Origin: an uncultured bacterium
Lineage (GTDB): Bacteria > Bacteroidota > Bacteroidia > Bacteroidales > Bacteroidaceae
Direction: 5' to 3'
DNA: 9,019 nt
Assembly (NCBI GenBank): GCA_945788485.1
Contig: CALZMB010000079.1
Location: forward strand, 1-9,019
How positions within the stretch are numbered: the first letter of the stretch is position 1; every line of letters starts with the position of its first letter. The notes below the pieces were generated by a model. The model did not search any database. It was not told where the DNA came from and saw only the letters and a program-made list of their open reading frames with translations. This document shows, piece by piece, positions 5,145 through 9,019 of the stretch. The translations under genes were made by a program, and so were the position numbers.

Positions 5145-8100
5145 TTATTTATGTGCTTCAATCCATTTTCTTGCATTGACGAATGCCTCGTGCCATGGTG
5201 TGACGGCGTCTGTCGTGCGCCGCTCTTCCGGATAGTAGCCGCACTGCCACGGGAACTGTGTGCGTTCCGGGTGTGGCATGATGGCGAGGTGTCTGCCGTC
5301 TTTGCTTGCGATGGCAGCAACGTCATAGTCAGAGCCGTTGGGGTTGGCGGGATATTCGTGGCGGTTGTATTTCGCCACGATGTTGTACTCGTTTTCTGCC
5401 ATCGGGAGCGAGAACTTTCCTTCTCCGTGTGCCACCCATACGCCGATTTTCTCGTTTGAAAGGCTTCCGAACATCACGCTGTTGTTTTCCGGGATGGCGA
5501 GCGTGACGAAAGCAGATTCGAACTTATGAGAATCGTTGTGCTTCATCTGTGCGTAGTCGCGTGCGTTTGCAGTAGCCCCGTTATGGTTGAGCAGCCCCAG
5601 TTCGACCATCAGCTGGCATCCGTTGCATACTCCGAGCGACAGAGTGTCTTCTCTTGCGTAGAACTTGTCGAGCGCCTCTTTCGCCTTGGGGTTGAAGAGG
5701 AATGCTCCTGCCCAGCCTTTTGCCGAGCCGAGTACGTCTGAGTTGGAGAAGCCTCCGCAGAAAGCGATGAGGTTCACCTCTTCGAGTGTCTCTCGTCCGG
5801 TGATGAGGTCAGTCATTGTGACATCCTTCACGTCGAAGCCCGCCATATAGAACGAGTATGCCATCTCGCGCTCAGAGTTGGTGCCTTTCTCGCGTATGAT
5901 GGCAGCCACTGGGCGGTTTGTCTCAGGGCGGGGCGCAGCTGTGAGCGGTTCGCCCTTGACGCTCCATTCAACCGGAATCCGCTTGTAGTTCTCAAAGCGT
6001 TCAGCTGCTTTCCCGGCGAAGCTCTGCCGTCTGTCAAGCAGGTATGATGTGCTGTACCATGCGTCGCGCAGTTCGTCGATGTCGAACTCGAATGTCATGT
6101 CGCGGTCGGCGATGCGTGCGTTTGGCACTTGTGCGTTGCTGATGTTTTTCTGTATGCGTATCTTTCTGTCTGCAGACGGAACGCCAATCTTTGCGTATGC
6201 TACGCCGGCTTTCTCAAGAATGTTCTTCACCTCGGCTGCCTTGTCGTCGCTGACCTGTATGACGACGCCCGGATTCTCTGCGAAGAGAAGTTTCACGATG
6301 TCCGCTTCGTGTATCTTGTCGAAGTTGAGTTCGAGGCCGCCCTTTGTGTTTGCAAAGCACATCTCAAGCAATGTTGTGATGATGCCTCCGGCAGAAATGT
6401 CGTGTCCTGCGAGCACGAGGTTGTTCTCTATAAGCTGCTGCACGGCGTTGAAAGCGTCAGCGAAGTATTCAGCGTCCTTTATTGTAGGCACGTCAGAGCC
6501 TACTTTGCCTTGCGACTGCGCGAAAGCCGAGCCTCCGAGCTGCAGTTTGTCGAACGAGAAGTCGATATAGTAGAGGCGGCTTTTCGGCACATCTTTTATT
6601 ACCGGCGAGACAACTTTGGCGATGTCATCCACTTCGCCGCCGGCAGATACAATGACAGTGCCCGGGGCAATGACTTTCTTTCCGTCGGGATATTTCTGTG
6701 TCATGGAGAGCGAGTCCTTTCCTGTCGGCACGTTGATATGCAGGCTGCAGCAGAAATCAGACAGCGCCTTTACGGCAGCATACAGTCGTGCGTCCTCGCC
6801 TTCTTGTGCGCGGCATGGCCACATCCAGTTTGCCGAGAGAGACACGCTCTTCAATCCTTCTGCCAGATGTGCCCAAACGAGGTTTGTGAGTGCCTCAGCG
6901 ACAGAGAGCACCGAGCCTGCTGCGGGGTCGGCAAGTGCGGCCTGCGGGGCATGTCCGAGAGATGTCGCGATGCCTTTCTTACCGTTGTAGTCGAGTGCCA
7001 CAACGCCACAGTCGGACAGCGGGAGCTGCAGTTCGCCTTGGCACTGCTGGCGTGCCACGCGTCCTGTGACACAGCGGTCAACCTTGTTTGTGAGCCAGTC
7101 TTTGCATGCGACGGCTTCGAGTTGCAGCACGTCACGGAGATATTGTGATATGCGCTCGTTCAGTGTGGTGTTCTCGTTGAGGCCGGTGAGGTTGTATGTC
7201 ACGACATCGTATTTTCTCTCCACGGTGTTGTCGCGCATGTATGTCTTGGGCGACGAGCCGAACATCTGTTCCACAGCGAGGTCGAACGGTCGCACTCCGT
7301 CAGCCTGTTCGAATGCGAAGCGGTGGTCGCCTGTCGTCTCTCCGACGGTGTACATCGGCGCGCGTTCGCGCTCAGCGATTTTCTGCACATGCTCGATGGC
7401 GCTCTCGTCGATGAGCAGGCCCATGCGTTCCTGGCTCTCGTTGGCGATTATCTCTTTTGCCGAAAGTGTTTTGTCTCCTACAGGCAGTTTGTCCATGTGT
7501 ATGAGGCCGCCACATTCTTCCACCAGCTCAGAGAGGCAGTTGACGTGTCCTGCCGAGCCGTGGTCGTGAATAGAGACAACGGGGTTCTTCTCTTCTTCGC
7601 CGAGGGCGCGTATGACGTTGTATGCACGCTTCTGCATCTCCGGGTTTGCGCGCTGCACGGCGTTGAGTTCGATGCCGCTTGAATATCGTCCTGTCTCAAC
7701 AGACGAGACGGAGCCGCCGCCGAGACCGATGCGGTAGTTGTCTCCGCCCATCACGACGACTTTGTTTCCTGCTTGCGGCTCACCCTTCAGGCAGTCGCGC
7801 TGTATGCCGTAGCCTACGCCTCCTGCGAGCATGATTACTTTGTCGTAGGCATACTCTTCGTCGCGTTCTTTATGCTCGAAAGTGAGCACAGAGCCGCAGA
7901 TGAGCGGCTGTCCGAATTTGTTTCCGAAGTCAGAAGCACCGTTCGATGCCTTTATGAGAATCTGTTCCGGTGTCTGGTAGAGCCATTTTCTGACGGGCAG
8001 AATCTGCTCCCATTTGTGGCAGTCGTTCTCGTTGCTCCATCCCGGAGTGTATTGTCTCGGTTCGCTGCACGGCTCTCCGGCGTTGTTCTTGCGCGGGTAG

Positions 8101-8972
8101 GATGTCATGTAAACCGCTGTTCCGGCGATGGGCCATGAGCCTGTACCTCCGCCCATACGGTCGCGTATCTCGCCTCCGGTGCCTGTCGCTGCGCCGTTGA
8201 ACGGCTCTACTGTAGTCGGGAAATTGTGTGTCTCTGCTTTCAGCGAGATGACGGACTTTATGTTCTTCTTCTCGTAGAGCGACGGCTGTGTATGGTCGGC
8301 AGGGGCGAACTGCTCCACTTCCGGCCCTTCAGCGAACGCCACGTTGTCTTTGTATGCAGACAGGATTTTGTTTCTGTTCTCTTCGGTTGTCTTCTTTATC
8401 ATCTTGAAGAGGCTCGACGGCTTCTCTTCTCCGTCGATGATGAATGTGCCTCCGAAGATTTTGTGGCGGCAGTGTTCAGAGTTTATCTGTGCGAATCCGA
8501 AAATCTCAGAGTCTGTGAGCGGTCGTTTGAGCTGCTCTTCCACTTTGTGGAGATATTCGATTTCCTCAGCCGAGAGCGCAAGACCTTCTGTCTCGTTATA
8601 CTCTTCCAGATTTTCAACGTGCTTGATTGGCTCAGGCTTGATGTTTACGGTGAAAATCTCTTGGTCGAGGCCGTTGTACATACGTTGCAGCATAGGGTCG
8701 TGCGCGGCGTCTTCAGATGCCACGGGGAAGTACTCCTCTATACGCGAAATGCCATTGAGGCTCATGTTTTGTGTGATCTCAACGGCATTCGTACTCCATG
8801 GAGTAATCATCTCGCGTCGCGGGCCTACAAAGAATCCGCTGAGCGTCTGTTCGTTCAGAAGCGTAGCGTTGTCATACAGCCACGAGAGTTCTTTCACCTC
8901 TGCATCGCCCGGGAGATGGTCTATCTGTGTCGCGATGACAGAATTGGATGGTGTCTGGAAGAATATTACCAT
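5145..8972 (-). CDS. purL: Phosphoribosylformylglycinamidine synthase, large single-chain type
   Basis: FGAM synthase converts FGAR, ATP and glutamine to FGAM, ADP, phosphate and glutamate, the fourth step of de novo purine synthesis, in the cytoplasm. At 1275 aa it is the large fused form (E. coli enzyme about 1295), so no separate PurS or PurQ is needed. Domains in order: N-terminal domain (about 1-115, PRREMITPWSTNAVEITQN at 51-69), linker with NSEHCRHKIF (164-173), first AIRS-type ATP-site half (KAETHNFPTTVEPFNGAATG from 245; DRMGGGTGSWPIAGT 271-285), its C-terminal part (GGDNYRIGLGGGS 409-421), second AIRS-type half (about 640-950), and a glutaminase domain (about 1020-1275). The glutaminase triad is visible: Cys1116 in GVCNGC, and His1234 and Glu1236 in MPHPER. 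The ATG start is supported by the MVIFFQTPSNSVIAT opening, typical of Bacteroidales PurL. There is no frameshift or missing catalytic residue. Its promoter is not in the 47 upstream bases available. Confidence 0.98.
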   Translation of the reverse strand: MVIFFQTPSNSVIATQIDHLPGDAEVKELSWLYDNATLLNEQTLSGFFVGPRREMITPWSTNAVEITQNMSLNGISRIEEYFPVASEDAAHDPMLQRMYNGLDQEIFTVNIKPEPIKHVENLEEYNETEGLALSAEEIEYLHKVEEQLKRPLTDSEIFGFAQINSEHCRHKIFGGTFIIDGEEKPSSLFKMIKKTTEENRNKILSAYKDNVAFAEGPEVEQFAPADHTQPSLYEKKNIKSVISLKAETHNFPTTVEPFNGAATGTGGEIRDRMGGGTGSWPIAGTAVYMTSYPRKNNAGEPCSEPRQYTPGWSNENDCHKWEQILPVRKWLYQTPEQILIKASNGASDFGNKFGQPLICGSVLTFEHKERDEEYAYDKVIMLAGGVGYGIQRDCLKGEPQAGNKVVVMGGDNYRIGLGGGSVSSVETGRYSSGIELNAVQRANPEMQKRAYNVIRALGEEEKNPVVSIHDHGSAGHVNCLSELVEECGGLIHMDKLPVGDKTLSAKEIIANESQERMGLLIDESAIEHVQKIAERERAPMYTVGETTGDHRFAFEQADGVRPFDLAVEQMFGSSPKTYMRDNTVERKYDVVTYNLTGLNENTTLNERISQYLRDVLQLEAVACKDWLTNKVDRCVTGRVARQQCQGELQLPLSDCGVVALDYNGKKGIATSLGHAPQAALADPAAGSVLSVAEALTNLVWAHLAEGLKSVSLSANWMWPCRAQEGEDARLYAAVKALSDFCCSLHINVPTGKDSLSMTQKYPDGKKVIAPGTVIVSAGGEVDDIAKVVSPVIKDVPKSRLYYIDFSFDKLQLGGSAFAQSQGKVGSDVPTIKDAEYFADAFNAVQQLIENNLVLAGHDISAGGIITTLLEMCFANTKGGLELNFDKIHEADIVKLLFAENPGVVIQVSDDKAAEVKNILEKAGVAYAKIGVPSADRKIRIQKNISNAQVPNARIADRDMTFEFDIDELRDAWYSTSYLLDRRQSFAGKAAERFENYKRIPVEWSVKGEPLTAAPRPETNRPVAAIIREKGTNSEREMAYSFYMAGFDVKDVTMTDLITGRETLEEVNLIAFCGGFSNSDVLGSAKGWAGAFLFNPKAKEALDKFYAREDTLSLGVCNGCQLMVELGLLNHNGATANARDYAQMKHNDSHKFESAFVTLAIPENNSVMFGSLSNEKIGVWVAHGEGKFSLPMAENEYNIVAKYNRHEYPANPNGSDYDVAAIASKDGRHLAIMPHPERTQFPWQCGYYPEERRTTDAVTPWHEAFVNARKWIEAHK

Positions 8973-9000
8973 AGTTCTGTTGCTTGATATATTGTTTTTA

Positions 9001-9019
9001 GTTGACGAGTTAACGAGTT
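9001..9019. repeat. Start of an 8-bp-period tandem repeat upstream of purL, cut by window edge
   Basis: The last 19 bases read GTTGACGA, GTTAACGA, GTT: two 8-bp units of form GTTRACGA plus the start of a third. Tandem GTTAACGA-like repeats are, from memory, frequent between genes in Bacteroidales. It lies 28 bases upstream of the purL ATG; only two units are visible, so the full length is unknown. Confidence 0.4.

Noticed and set aside
4926..5459. 177-codon plus-strand open frame in the korA-purL gap
   Set aside because: It crosses the hairpin and T-run and then runs antisense into purL; there is no promoter and the composition is implausible.
6129..7148. 339-codon plus-strand open frame opposite purL
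   Set aside because: It is antisense to a complete, strongly conserved PurL; its Cys-, Arg- and Val-rich peptide reflects purL codon bias, and there is no promoter or ribosome site.
8226..8987. 253-codon plus-strand open frame opposite the purL N-terminus
   Set aside because: It is a mirror frame of PurL (Leu/Phe/Arg-rich, no domain), explained by codon usage of the real gene.

Overview
The window is an ordinary stretch of a Bacteroidota chromosome, most likely order Bacteroidales and plausibly a Prevotella-type genus. Reasons: promoters of the Bacteroidota form (TTG or TTTG, about 20 bases, TAnnTTTG); translation starts preceded by A/T-rich sequence without a Shine-Dalgarno motif; a Kdo transferase (so a Gram-negative); a PurL whose N-terminus looks like Bacteroidales PurL; and a two-subunit 2-oxoacid:ferredoxin oxidoreductase suited to an anaerobe. 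The genus is inferred from protein resemblance only. Genes are near half GC and the gaps are AT-rich.

Layout. Positions 1-881 (+) hold the C-terminal two thirds or more of waaA (Kdo transferase, lipid A inner core), cut by the left edge. Positions 882-1912 have no convincing protein gene. This gap holds a good promoter (1062-1093) driving a roughly 170-nt structured RNA (about 1098-1269) with its own intrinsic terminator. Next comes a roughly 530-bp non-coding module (1271-1802) whose two ends carry degenerate 23-bp-period repeats of opposite orientation. A strong two-way terminator (1803-1854) separates this from the convergent korAB operon. korB (1913-2917) and korA (2944-4785) lie on the minus strand, with korA transcribed first from a recognisable promoter at 4845-4876. 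A 359-bp gap (4786-5144) holds that promoter and a long hairpin next to the purL stop codon. purL (5145-8972, minus) is full length. The right edge (9001-9019) enters what looks like an 8-bp tandem repeat.

How the genes work: WaaA adds Kdo to lipid IVA at the inner membrane. KorAB interconverts 2-oxoglutarate and succinyl-CoA with ferredoxin; in anaerobic Bacteroidales it can run reductively to make 2-oxoglutarate for glutamate. PurL uses glutamine for the fourth step of de novo purine synthesis. They are separate core-metabolism transcription units, not one system. No phage, transposase, CRISPR array, defence or conjugation gene was seen. The item most deserving a second look is the unannotated structured RNA at 1098-1269, which contains a 10-codon ORF with a well-placed Shine-Dalgarno-like AAGG.
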